A DNA stretch of 46,360 nucleotides from Acidobacteriota bacterium (lineage in GTDB: Bacteria; Acidobacteriota; Vicinamibacteria; Vicinamibacterales; UBA2999): assembly GCA_023265015.1 (NCBI GenBank), contig JAHFUO010000015.1, positions 1 through 46,360 of the forward strand, read 5' to 3'. A program made the position numbers and the translations under genes. Shown piece after piece: positions 16,152 through 24,717 of this stretch. The notes below the pieces were generated by a model. It saw only the letters and a list, made by a program, of their open reading frames with translations. It was not told where the DNA came from and did no database searches. How positions within the stretch are numbered: the first letter of the stretch is position 1; each line of letters starts with the position of its first letter.

Positions 16152-17059
16152 GAAACACTTTTTCCGAAGCGCTCTACGAGGAGGCCACGAAGAATCCCGA
16201 CCTCTACATCGTCGTCGCGGATATTTCGCCCGCCGGCAGCATGGCGAAGTTCAGCTCCGAGTACCCCGACCGCTTCATCAACGTTGGTGTCGCCGAGCAG
16301 TGCATGATCGGCGTCTGCGCGGGCCTCGCGCTCAAGGGCTGCCAGCCGTTTGCCTATACGATCGCGACGTTCTCGCTCTATCGTCCGTTCGAGATGGTAC
16401 GCGACGACCTCGGGTATCAGAATCTGCCCGTGACAGTGGTGGGCATGGGGGCTGGCGTCATCTACTCCACGCTTGGCGGCACGCATCACACGCAGGAGGA
16501 CATCGCCATTGCCGGCGCGATCCCGAACATGCAGATCATCGCGCCGTGCGATCCGCTCGAATGCACTGAGGCGACCCGGTGGTGCGCCCGGCAGAAGAAC
16601 GGGCCCGTGTATCTGCGGATCGGCAAGGCAGGCGAACCCACCCTGACGAAGAACGCCGAGCCGTGGCAATTCGGGAAAGTGCGGTACCTCCGTCGCGGCA
16701 CCGACGTGTGTATGCTCAGCTACGGCGTCATCACCAGGATGGCCGTCGAAGTCGCAGACCGATTGGAGGCGCAGGGTAAGTCCGTCTCGATCGTGTCGGT
16801 TCACACGATGAAACCGCTGGATCGCGAAGGGATCGCCGAGGCGTTGAGACGGCACTCCCACGTGATCGTCATCGAGGAACACGCGCCGCAAGGGGGTCTC
16901 GCGCCGCAAACGAAGCAGATCGCGTGGGACATCAGGGCGACGTGCCGGCTGGACACGTTCACCCTCCAGGACGCGTTCATCCATAACTACGGTTCGTGGG
17001 AGCAACTCCTGGCTTCGCACGGGATCTCCCCCGACCGCGTCATGGCCGCCATCACCTGA
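16148..17059 (+). CDS. Transketolase, C-terminal (pyrimidine-binding) subunit
   Basis: The 303-residue product matches the central and C-terminal domains of transketolase or DXS-like enzymes. It has the FINVGVAEQ motif with the catalytic Glu, the THHTQEDIA segment, and a C-terminal domain with VSVHTMKPLD and IVIEEHAP. GTG 16148 overlaps the stop of the N-terminal subunit by three bases (GTGA). It should pair with that subunit in the cytoplasm. Substrates are not visible from sequence. Confidence 0.88.
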   Translation: MRNTFSEALYEEATKNPDLYIVVADISPAGSMAKFSSEYPDRFINVGVAEQCMIGVCAGLALKGCQPFAYTIATFSLYRPFEMVRDDLGYQNLPVTVVGMGAGVIYSTLGGTHHTQEDIAIAGAIPNMQIIAPCDPLECTEATRWCARQKNGPVYLRIGKAGEPTLTKNAEPWQFGKVRYLRRGTDVCMLSYGVITRMAVEVADRLEAQGKSVSIVSVHTMKPLDREGIAEALRRHSHVIVIEEHAPQGGLAPQTKQIAWDIRATCRLDTFTLQDAFIHNYGSWEQLLASHGISPDRVMAAIT

Positions 17060-17073
17060 GACCTCCGGTCGCC

Positions 17074-17964
17074 ATGAAGGTGCTCGTGACCGGTGCGTCG
17101 GGCTTTCTCGGCGCCTTCGTGGCCCGCGACCTCGCCGGCGCTGGGCACGAGGTCACTGGGCTCCATCGCTCCGACTCGCGTTTCCTCCAGCGGCTGGCGG
17201 GTGCGTGCGCCGTGACGCTGGTACGCCGGGATCTCGCCGACGTTGGCACGCTGTCCGGCCCCTTCGACGCGGTGGTCCACACCGCGGCGACCTCCCCCGC
17301 GCCCGGGATCGATACGGCCAGGGTGGTGCGCGACAACGTAGCAGGAACCGCCGCTCTCATCGCCGACGCCGAACGGTGGGGGTGCCGGAGTTTCATCTTC
17401 TGTTCGTCCCTCTCGCTATACGGGGTGATTTCGCGAGCGGTGGTCGACGAGTCGACCCCTATCGTCAACCCGGATGCCTACGGCGCCACCAAGCATCTGT
17501 GCGAGCTGATGCTGGCCGACCGCGCGGGAACGCTTCCCAGCCTCTCGCTACGACTGCCGGGTGTGCTGGGGCCTGGAGCACATCGCAACTGGCTGTCGGG
17601 CGTCGCCGCGCGCCTGCTGGCCGGTGAGCCCGTTCGAGCCTATCACCTCGACGGTCCCTTCAATAACGCCGCATACGTGGCCGATATCGCGGCGCTGGCT
17701 CGCCGCGTTGTCTCCCGGAGTTGGACAGGATTCGACGCGGTCGTGCTCGGCGCACGCGGCGAGATCACCGTCCGCGGCGCGATCCAGCGGTTAGCCGCGG
17801 GATTGAACGTGGTGCCGAACATCGAGGAGCAGCCGGTTGTGAAGCCATCCTTCACGCTGTCTCCCGACCGTGCGATCGCCTCGTGGGGATACGACCCACT
17901 GGAGATCGGCGCGTTGATCGACCGCTACGCGGGCGACGTGCTCGCCTGGCACCTGGGTGCGTGA
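17074..17964 (+). CDS. NAD-dependent epimerase/dehydratase (extended SDR), paralogue of 23812-24717
   Basis: The 296-residue product has VTGASGFLGAF at its start, the strand FCSSLSLYG and the YGATK pair (YxxxK). It shares features with the SDR at 23812-24717: an LRLPGVLGPGAH loop followed by Asn and Ser, and an FNN...V.D.A stretch near residue 190. It is the last gene of the plus-strand operon and converges on the Nudix gene. The reaction is unknown; the upstream transketolase pair suggests a late tailoring step. Confidence 0.83.
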   Translation: MKVLVTGASGFLGAFVARDLAGAGHEVTGLHRSDSRFLQRLAGACAVTLVRRDLADVGTLSGPFDAVVHTAATSPAPGIDTARVVRDNVAGTAALIADAERWGCRSFIFCSSLSLYGVISRAVVDESTPIVNPDAYGATKHLCELMLADRAGTLPSLSLRLPGVLGPGAHRNWLSGVAARLLAGEPVRAYHLDGPFNNAAYVADIAALARRVVSRSWTGFDAVVLGARGEITVRGAIQRLAAGLNVVPNIEEQPVVKPSFTLSPDRAIASWGYDPLEIGALIDRYAGDVLAWHLGA

Positions 17965-17972
17965 CTACGCAC
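17957..17972. terminator. Small hairpin at convergent gene ends
   Basis: GTGCGT and ACGCAC form a 6-bp stem with a GACT loop across the stop codon of the epimerase gene, 10 bp before the end of the opposing Nudix gene. There is no T-run, so it may be only a weak or incidental terminator. Confidence 0.25.
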
Positions 17973-17981
17973 GGGCGGTGC

Positions 17982-18494
17982 TCAACAGAGGAGTCGCCGT
18001 CGATTGATATGGAGCCAGAGCGCGAACGCGTCGTACGGGGTCAGCGGAATGCCGCCGGTGAGTATCGCCTCCGAGGAAAAGAGCCTCATGGCGGCCCCTT
18101 CACGGAGCCGCAACCCGGAGACCACCTCACGTCTGGCTTCGACTTCGTAGAAGATGCGCCAGATCGCGCCGAGACCGGCGAACCCGAGATCGAAATCGAA
18201 GCGGCTGAACAGGCGGATTGATTCCGGCGGCGGCGTCCATCCGAGCTCCTCGTCCAGCTCGCGCAACAGCGCATCCCGTTCGGTTTCTCCCTGATCGACA
18301 CCTCCTCCGAAGCAGCCCCAGCAGCCGGGGAAAAAGATTCCGTGCTTCATGTCCCGCATCTGGAGGAGGTACTGACCATCGACGACGAGGATGCAGGCGA
18401 CGGCGTCGCCAGGTGTCAACGGCGTCGTGAGATCGAGGCGCGGGTCCGCGGCAACTTCCGGATCAGTTGCTCTGTCGGTCGTCGGCTTCGTCAT
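17982..18494 (-). CDS. Nudix hydrolase
   Basis: The 170-residue product carries a full Nudix box beginning GGVDQGETERDALLREL and continuing into DEELG near residues 63-85, preceded by FPGCWGCFGGG. Nudix enzymes in glycan clusters cleave nucleotide sugars (for example GDP-mannose mannosyl hydrolase) or clean up side products. The substrate is unknown. It is the last gene of the minus-strand run, 11 bp after the Wzt gene. Confidence 0.87.
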   Translation of the reverse strand: MTKPTTDRATDPEVAADPRLDLTTPLTPGDAVACILVVDGQYLLQMRDMKHGIFFPGCWGCFGGGVDQGETERDALLRELDEELGWTPPPESIRLFSRFDFDLGFAGLGAIWRIFYEVEARREVVSGLRLREGAAMRLFSSEAILTGGIPLTPYDAFALWLHINRRRLLC

Positions 18495-18505
18495 GTGCCC
18501 GGAAA

Positions 18506-19273
18506 TCAGCCGGCGATGCTCTCATGCATCGACTCGTGGTAACGCTCGAAAATCTCGTCAAGCGGGCCCGTTGCGATGATCTTCCCCGATTGAAGCAGGA
18601 CTCCCTTGTTGCACGTCGTGCGCAGCAGGTGCTCGGAGTGACTGGCGAGTACGATGATCCGACTCCTGCCCATGAACTCTTCCATGCGGTGCGCGGCACG
18701 CTCGGCGAACCGGGCATCGCCGGCGCCAATCCCCTCGTCCATGAGCAGAATCTCCGGGTTGAGCGCCGTTGCAATCGAGAAGCCCAGGCGGGTCGCCATC
18801 CCGGTTGAATAGGTCCGGTATGGCAGCGACAGGTACTCACCCAGCTCGCTGAACTCCTCGATTTCCGGAATGATGCGTTCGATCTCCGCGCGCGAAAGGC
18901 CGTGGAGCGAGCCGGCGGTGATGATGTTCTCGTAGCCCGTGTCCTCACCGTCGAGCCCCGGCATGGTGTCGAACAGCGAGGTGATGCGACCGTCCGCGAG
19001 CACGCGGCCCCATGTCGGCTCGTAGATGCCCGCCATCACGCGAAGAAGGGTCGATTTGCCGGCCCCATTGTGTCCGACGAGGCCCATCCGATCGCCGTCC
19101 CGGCAGGTCAGCGAGATGCCGCTCAGCGCCCTGACGACGACCCGCTCGGTCACGTGTTGTTCGCGGTAAATGATGCCGCCGGTGGCACGCTCGAAAAGCG
19201 CCCGCCGCAACGACGGCTGCGAGCCGTACACCGGAAACAGGACGTGGACGTCTTCGATCGCGAGCGAGGCCAT
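18506..19273 (-). CDS. wzt: ABC transporter ATP-binding subunit, Wzt-type
   Basis: This is the ATPase of a polysaccharide exporter at the inner membrane. The 255-residue product has Walker A GHNGAGKST (67-75), a signature reading STGMA (156-160), Walker B ILLMDE (175-180) and the usual switch His in ASHSEH. Upstream of Walker A it has the RALSGISL segment typical of Wzt/TagH/KpsT proteins. It ends shortly after the ATPase core, so the C-terminal carbohydrate-binding domain of O9a-type Wzt proteins is absent. It follows the permease gene by 6 bp. Confidence 0.92.
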   Translation of the reverse strand: MASLAIEDVHVLFPVYGSQPSLRRALFERATGGIIYREQHVTERVVVRALSGISLTCRDGDRMGLVGHNGAGKSTLLRVMAGIYEPTWGRVLADGRITSLFDTMPGLDGEDTGYENIITAGSLHGLSRAEIERIIPEIEEFSELGEYLSLPYRTYSTGMATRLGFSIATALNPEILLMDEGIGAGDARFAERAAHRMEEFMGRSRIIVLASHSEHLLRTTCNKGVLLQSGKIIATGPLDEIFERYHESMHESIAG

Positions 19274-19279
19274 GGCTGA

Positions 19280-20158
19280 TCAGCTCCAGTACGCGATGCG
19301 CCGGCGAAAACGTCTGAACACGGGGTACGTGACCGCCCATCCGACGGCCGTGATGGTCAGCACGGCGACATAGGTCGACCGGGCCGGGACGCCGTTCATC
19401 AGCGGCACTCGCATCACCTCGATGATGTGGTAGAGCGGGTTGAACGTCACGAAGACAACACGGCTGGATGCCTGCAGCACCGAAGGCGGCCAGAAGATGG
19501 GCGTGACGAAGATGGCAATCTGGACGATGTTGGCGACGAGCGGCTGGAGGTCGCGATACCGCAGGCACGCCAGCCCCAGCAGGAGGGCGATCCACACGCC
19601 GTTGATCACCGCGAGCGCAAGTCCGGGCAGCAGGAGGAGCACGCGCGTCCCGAAGTTGTGCGGTGCGAAGAGAGCGATAGCGGCGACGTACACGATCACG
19701 CTGTGCAGAAAAGTGATGACGTTCCGCCAGACGAGCGCATACGCGAGAATGGAGTAATCGAGCCGCGTCTGCCGGAACAGGTTCGGATTCGAGGTGAACA
19801 GCCCGCAGCTTTCCGTCACCATGGACTGGATGAACACCCATACGATCAGGCCGGCCGCAAGGAACGGAATGTAGGTGGCAGGCGCCTGCTTCCAGAGCCC
19901 GACGCCAATGGTCCCGAGCGCGGCCACTGACATCCCGAGGCTGACGGTGCCCCAGAAGGGGCCGAGGACCGTGCGGCGGTAACGCCGCTTCACGTCCAGC
20001 CAGCCCAGGCGGCCGTAGATGTGCCACTTCGTCAACCCTCGGAGAAGATCCTCCCGGGCGGTCGTGACAAGCGGCTGCAATCGTGGATCGTTTACACCAG
20101 GTGTTCCGTCTGACGCGGGTTCTGGCGCGCTGCCGATGATTACGGGTTTAACCGGCAT
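19280..20158 (-). CDS. wzm: ABC-2 type polysaccharide export permease, Wzm-type
   Basis: The 292-residue product is a Wzm/TagG-family permease with about six hydrophobic segments after a cytoplasmic N-terminus of some 60 residues. The family features WLDVKRRYRRTVLGPFW before helix 1 and FVTPIFWPPSVL near residue 220 are present. With Wzt it would move a lipid-linked polysaccharide across the inner membrane. Its ATG lies 11 bases inside the end of the upstream gene. It is the only polysaccharide exporter in the window. Confidence 0.92.
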   Translation of the reverse strand: MPVKPVIIGSAPEPASDGTPGVNDPRLQPLVTTAREDLLRGLTKWHIYGRLGWLDVKRRYRRTVLGPFWGTVSLGMSVAALGTIGVGLWKQAPATYIPFLAAGLIVWVFIQSMVTESCGLFTSNPNLFRQTRLDYSILAYALVWRNVITFLHSVIVYVAAIALFAPHNFGTRVLLLLPGLALAVINGVWIALLLGLACLRYRDLQPLVANIVQIAIFVTPIFWPPSVLQASSRVVFVTFNPLYHIIEVMRVPLMNGVPARSTYVAVLTITAVGWAVTYPVFRRFRRRIAYWS

Positions 20159-21362
20159 GTTCGCGTGTCAACGTGCTTGTGGCGTCAGCCTCAATCTTCA
20201 GCGTCATCTCTTCGAAAGCCTCACGGATGATGGGCGCGCGGTCGGCCTGCCACACGATGTGTTGGAACGGCTTTGCGAATTCGAGATCTCGCCCGACCCG
20301 CAAACCGCCTTCGGAGATCGATCGCTCCGAGCTGCTTGGGTCGGCACCGACGTCCAGGAATACAACGTAGCGGGAGCGCTCATCATACCAGCAAAGCTCC
20401 ATCGGACCGTGCATCAGCGCCAGGTTGAGCCAGGCGGCTTCATAGAGCGCCATCCGCACCTCGAGGTTCCAGCGCGCCGCTTCGCAAAACGTCTCGCCGG
20501 CGAGCGCGGGCGGTGTCGAGGGTACTGGCGACTCGGTGTCGTGCACGAAGATTGGTGCGAATCGCCGGCGGTCGAGGCCTCCGACGAACTCGCGCCACTC
20601 GTCGATACGGCTGTTCCGATCCACCGAGGCGGGCGACTCGCGCAGCGTGATCACGAGTGGCCGGCGTCCGGGACAGACCGCTTCGAGGAAGTCGGCCACG
20701 AGCGCGCGTCCGTGTTCCGTCGCACGGAGCAGCGGCCAGATCGGCACTCCGGCCGACGCGTGCTCGTGCACGAGGCGCTTGTCGGGCTGACGCGGCAGCC
20801 ACACGCGAAAGTCGCGTGGCACCAAGGCCGCTGAACCATGTGGGATTGTTGCCGCGGCCTGCTCCCGCGTAGCGCAGATCGTATAGCCTCGAACACTCGG
20901 CAGGAACGCGAGCAGCGGGACGAGAACGTGACGCACCCGCCATTGCCGGCGCGACGCGTCGATCGCCGACTCGTACGCAGGCAGCTCCTGCCGTAGTCCT
21001 TCATGCTGTCCCGGAACGAACAGGACGAAGATCCCGTCGAGTCCGCGCCGACGCCGCTCGACCTCCGCGCCGGCGAGGAACGTCGCAAAGTCGAAGGTCA
21101 CGGGCGAAGCACCCAGATCGAACACGAACAAAAGGCAGTCGTTCGGGTACGTGCTGCCTTGCGCTCCGCGGCGGCGAAGGAGATCGCCCAACGCCACCAA
21201 CCCGGACCGAAGGCGGCGTGTCATCGCGAGACGAGGGTTACGCAATTCGTTCCCCGGCGCGCGGAGCAGGTAGCACAGGCCGTACGCGCGCACGCCGTCT
21301 GCGATTTTGCGGGCGTGAAGACGCGTCCGACCAAAGAGCATGGTGACGCGATTCGCCGTCAT
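20148..21362 (-). CDS. Conserved-looking hypothetical protein in export operon
   Basis: The product is 404 residues and no family is recognised. It is soluble, with no helix strong enough for a membrane anchor. Segments such as PLVITLRESPASVDRNSRIDEW and PFQHIVWQADRAP, with alternating hydrophobic strands, suggest a Rossmann-like or GT-B-like fold, perhaps a glycan-modifying or glycosyltransferase-like protein. I chose ATG 21362 because it overlaps the GT4 stop as ATGA; an earlier start at 21410 would lie well inside the GT4 gene. It overlaps the permease gene by 11 bases, so the three are probably coupled. Confidence 0.7.
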   Translation of the reverse strand: MTANRVTMLFGRTRLHARKIADGVRAYGLCYLLRAPGNELRNPRLAMTRRLRSGLVALGDLLRRRGAQGSTYPNDCLLFVFDLGASPVTFDFATFLAGAEVERRRRGLDGIFVLFVPGQHEGLRQELPAYESAIDASRRQWRVRHVLVPLLAFLPSVRGYTICATREQAAATIPHGSAALVPRDFRVWLPRQPDKRLVHEHASAGVPIWPLLRATEHGRALVADFLEAVCPGRRPLVITLRESPASVDRNSRIDEWREFVGGLDRRRFAPIFVHDTESPVPSTPPALAGETFCEAARWNLEVRMALYEAAWLNLALMHGPMELCWYDERSRYVVFLDVGADPSSSERSISEGGLRVGRDLEFAKPFQHIVWQADRAPIIREAFEEMTLKIEADATSTLTREHAG

Positions 21363-22573
21363 GGCTGATGCGAGGCGACGTGTGCGCGGGACTGCGCGAC
21401 CTGCCGCCATTGATCCAGGAACACGCCTTCATACGCCCGAACCATCGCGTCCATGTCATATCGATCGGCGACACGCTGACGCCCGGCCCGTCCAAGAGCG
21501 CACGCGTTGTCTGGGTTTTCGATCAACCAGCAGATCGCCTTCGCAAGCGCCGCAGCGTCGGACGGCGGGACCAGCAGCCCGGTTCGCTCGTGCACGACAG
21601 CTTCAACATTGCCGCCGACCGCCGTGGCGATGACAGGCTTGGCTGCCGCCATGGCTTCGAGAATCGCATTCGCGCTGCCTTCCTCGAGTGATGGATGCGC
21701 AACGATGTCCACAGCCGACAGCACCTGAGGTACGTCTCGCCGTGTGCCCAGGAAGATTATGGAGAAAGCTGCGCCGTCGGCGGCGGCCCTCGCCTCGAGC
21801 TCGGCGCGGAGAGGTCCGTCGCCAACGAGCAGCGCTGCGGCTTTCGGGTGGCGACTCATCACGCTCTTCCAGGCCTCGAGGAAGACGCCGTGGCCCTTAG
21901 AGGCGAGCATATTGGCGATGACGGCGACGACGGGCCCGTCGGTGCGCACGCCGAGCTCGCGGCGGAAGCGACGATCGAATGGCAGGTCGAAACGTCGCGC
22001 GTCGATCCCGTTGCGGATCACAATGATCTTCTCCGGCGGAAGCCTCTCCTGCCGGATGGCATCCACTCTAACGGCTTCGCCATTGGCGATCACCAGGTCG
22101 GTCAGCCGATTGGCCACGCGCTCGATCAAGCGCAGACCAGGCCTATCCACTTTAAAGAGCCCGAGGCTGAGACGCGTCGAGAGGATCACCGGTACGCGTG
22201 CAGCGCTGGCAGTGAACGTCGTGAAGATGTAAGCCCAGAAGAGAAGACCAACCACGACGTGAGGCCGCTCAGCGAAGACAAACCGGACGAAGCGCCACAC
22301 CCGCCGGAGAATATCGATGGCGTCGCCGAGCCGGCTGTCGTTCAATCTGCGCAGCCCGATGACCTTCACGTGCACCGCCGCGCGCTCGAGGACATCGGCA
22401 AGCGGGCCGCGGCGGCCCAGGCAGCACACGACGGGCTCGAACCGTCTCCGGTCGATCCTGAGCAACAGTTCTGTCAGCTGTTGCTCGGCCCCGCCAATAT
22501 CGAGCCCGTTGATCACGAACAGGACCTTCAGCCGCACCGCGGGCAGCGCGGGCCTGAGCGCATCGTTGATCAC
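21359..22573 (-). CDS. Glycosyltransferase family 4
   Basis: The 404-residue product has the GT-B N-terminal motif FVINGLDIGGAEQQL, a nucleotide-sugar domain with VVAVIANMLASKGH and GDGPL, and the donor-site motif EEGSANAILEAMAAAKPVIA. It would add one sugar to the lipid-linked glycan at the inner face of the membrane. GTG 22573 overlaps the methyltransferase stop as GTGA; a later GTG closer to the RLKVLFVINGL strand is possible. Sugar and linkage are unknown. Confidence 0.88.
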   Translation of the reverse strand: MINDALRPALPAVRLKVLFVINGLDIGGAEQQLTELLLRIDRRRFEPVVCCLGRRGPLADVLERAAVHVKVIGLRRLNDSRLGDAIDILRRVWRFVRFVFAERPHVVVGLLFWAYIFTTFTASAARVPVILSTRLSLGLFKVDRPGLRLIERVANRLTDLVIANGEAVRVDAIRQERLPPEKIIVIRNGIDARRFDLPFDRRFRRELGVRTDGPVVAVIANMLASKGHGVFLEAWKSVMSRHPKAAALLVGDGPLRAELEARAAADGAAFSIIFLGTRRDVPQVLSAVDIVAHPSLEEGSANAILEAMAAAKPVIATAVGGNVEAVVHERTGLLVPPSDAAALAKAICWLIENPDNACALGRAGRQRVADRYDMDAMVRAYEGVFLDQWRQVAQSRAHVASHQP

Positions 22574-23775
22574 TTGGCGGTGAGGTCGCTCTGGAACAGT
22601 GCGGGCGGGCGTTGCTCCGTCCCGGCCAGATCGTCCGCGCGCACTGTGTAGATCGGACCTTGAAAGCCCAGATGGCGTACCCGCTGCCCGATGCCGAGGT
22701 CGTGCAGATAGGCGGTAATGATCACGACGGCAACGTCTTCGAGCGCCTCGGCAGACGGACGCCGGATCGGCAGGTTGATTCCGGGTCCGTACGCGCGTTG
22801 TCCCTCGTACTGCGGCGTGTCGTCGAACATCACCGCGTACTTCGCGTTCGGGAACAGCCCGAACAGCGCCTGGGAGTAGGCATTGGCGCCGTACAGGGCA
22901 ATCGCGCCGTCGATGGCGTTTAACCGCGCCCGCCCGAGTTGGACGCGCTCGGCGAGATCCGCACCGAGCGACCCCGTTGCCTCTCCGCGTGGAGGTGAAA
23001 CGGCTCTTGCCCGCCCGGCGCGCAGCAGGAACCCGCGATCGTGTCCATCCTTGACGTCGACGACTTCCATCACCTCGAAGCCGGCGCGAACGAGCAGCAT
23101 TTCGAACTCCTCGCGACGATAGTAGTGAACGTGCGGGTAGTGGAAGTCGACGATGGAGCGCGTGCGATCGATGTACTCGGCACTTGGGATCTCTATGTAT
23201 GCGACGCCATGTGCCTCCAAGCGCGCGCGCAGGGCCTCCAGGAACGGCAGCGGCTCCGGGATGTGCTCGACGACCTGACGCGACACGATCACGTCGAATC
23301 GGCGATCGCCGAGCGCCGGAGCCGGGAAGTTGCACTGGTGCAGCGTGACACCTGTGCCTGCGAAGTCCTCCTGCCGCAGGGCGCGGCTCGGCTCCACCAG
23401 GTGCACCTCCCGTGCGCGCCGCGCCATCGTCCGTGACAGAACCCCGGTGCCTCCACCGACATCGACGACGAGCGGGTGAGCCGGCGCCCGCGAAAGGATG
23501 TAGTCGGCCGTGACCTCCAGGTTCCTGATCATCGATTCGCTGACGGGCGTGTTCGTCAGCACGCTTGCGGCATACAAATCGTCGAGGCGGTCGAGGTCGA
23601 AGGCCGCGTTGTACAGATGGCCGCACGACGAACACGCCACGATGTTGAGCGTCCCGAAGCCCGGCGCAATCCCGAGGGCGGTCGGCGGGCAGAACGGATG
23701 GATTGGCGCGCAATCGACCGCGAAGACCGGTTCGGCGGCCGTTTCCCCGCAAACGACGCAGTACGCGATTCCCAT
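22570..23775 (-). CDS. Nucleotide-sugar C-methyltransferase (zinc-binding, TylC3-like architecture)
   Basis: The 401-residue product has the three-part layout of NDP-hexose 3-C-methyltransferases: an N-terminal zinc-binding region (Cys6, Cys9, Cys48, Cys51), a SAM domain with VVDVGGGTGVL near 103, and a C-terminal domain with GANAYSQALFG. Family members methylate a carbon next to a keto group, making branched sugars. AGAAGG stands seven bases before the ATG. The C-terminal half is intact. The likely substrate is a keto intermediate of the heptose/octose pathway. Confidence 0.86.
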   Translation of the reverse strand: MGIAYCVVCGETAAEPVFAVDCAPIHPFCPPTALGIAPGFGTLNIVACSSCGHLYNAAFDLDRLDDLYAASVLTNTPVSESMIRNLEVTADYILSRAPAHPLVVDVGGGTGVLSRTMARRAREVHLVEPSRALRQEDFAGTGVTLHQCNFPAPALGDRRFDVIVSRQVVEHIPEPLPFLEALRARLEAHGVAYIEIPSAEYIDRTRSIVDFHYPHVHYYRREEFEMLLVRAGFEVMEVVDVKDGHDRGFLLRAGRARAVSPPRGEATGSLGADLAERVQLGRARLNAIDGAIALYGANAYSQALFGLFPNAKYAVMFDDTPQYEGQRAYGPGINLPIRRPSAEALEDVAVVIITAYLHDLGIGQRVRHLGFQGPIYTVRADDLAGTEQRPPALFQSDLTAK

Positions 23776-23811
23776 TCGAATCCTTCTCCCCGGTGTGGCG
23801 CCAGCCCGGCC

Positions 23812-24717
23812 TCAGGCCCTGACGACGTCTGCCTCCGTGCAAAGGCAGTCCCGCACGAATGCTGAAACGCTCTCCGTCACCGTCGGAGCGTGATATCCGA
23901 GCGCACGTGCGCGATCGGTCGAAATCAGGAACGGCGATTTCCCGGTCGTCTCGTACTGAATGCGCTCGGGAAGACGCAGGCAGGCGAACACGTGGGCGAA
24001 GAGCGCGCGGAACGTCATCGGCTCGCTCGCCGCGAGGTTGGTGACGGTATATCCAGGGCGTGGCGCGTTGATCCACGCTTCCAGGAAGCACGCGAGATCG
24101 CCCACGAACACGATGTTGTTGAACAGGGCATCCGGGTGGCGGGCCGTGAGCGTCTCGCCCCGACGCGCCCGCGCCAGGGCCTCCGACAGGAAATTGTCGT
24201 GCGAGCCGCGGCCCACGGTGCCCGGCAGGCGGATCGACAGCCCCGACGGCAAGCCGCTGGCGGCCGCCGCCTCGAGGAGCGCCTCCCCCTCAGCCTTCGA
24301 ACGCCCGTATGGATTCGGGTCGACGGGAGGCAGTGCCTCGGTCACGACCGGCACGGTGATGTCCCCGTAGACGGACATCGATGACAAAAACACGACGGCT
24401 CGCGCGCGCGCGGCACGCGCCTGCGCAAACAGCATTCGCGCCGCCTCGACGTTGCTGGCGAGAAGCTCACCGGGGTCGGCACAGGTCGACGGCGTTTCCG
24501 CGGCGCAATGTATCAGGACATCGAATCGATCCGGCAGGAGACCCGGCTGCCGCAGGTCGCCGGGGAGCACGGAAACGCCAGGTGGAAACCCCGACGAAGG
24601 GCGCACGCGGCGCACCGTGGCCGCGACGGGATAGCCGCGCGACGCAAACCATCGTGCAAGGTAGCCACCGACGAACCCCCCGGCGCCGGTGACCACGACG
24701 ACAGGCGCGGCGCTCAT
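23812..24717 (-). CDS. NAD-dependent epimerase/dehydratase (extended SDR), paralogue of 17074-17964
   Basis: The 301-residue product begins with VVVVTGAGGFVGGYL and has the strand FLSSMSVYG and a YGRSK pair (YxxxK). It shares an LRLPGTVGRGSHDNFLS loop and an FNN...V.D.A stretch with the SDR at 17074-17964. ATG 24717 overlaps the LIC12192-family stop as ATGA, which decides the start over a longer frame. It probably acts on the same class of sugar as its paralogue, possibly at a different carbon or step. Confidence 0.84.
   Translation of the reverse strand: MSAAPVVVVTGAGGFVGGYLARWFASRGYPVAATVRRVRPSSGFPPGVSVLPGDLRQPGLLPDRFDVLIHCAAETPSTCADPGELLASNVEAARMLFAQARAARARAVVFLSSMSVYGDITVPVVTEALPPVDPNPYGRSKAEGEALLEAAAASGLPSGLSIRLPGTVGRGSHDNFLSEALARARRGETLTARHPDALFNNIVFVGDLACFLEAWINAPRPGYTVTNLAASEPMTFRALFAHVFACLRLPERIQYETTGKSPFLISTDRARALGYHAPTVTESVSAFVRDCLCTEADVVRA

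Noticed and set aside
22574-24091. Long N-terminal extension of the GT4 frame
   Set aside because: It runs through the C-methyltransferase gene in another frame and has shadow-like composition; the glycosyltransferase begins at GTG 22573.
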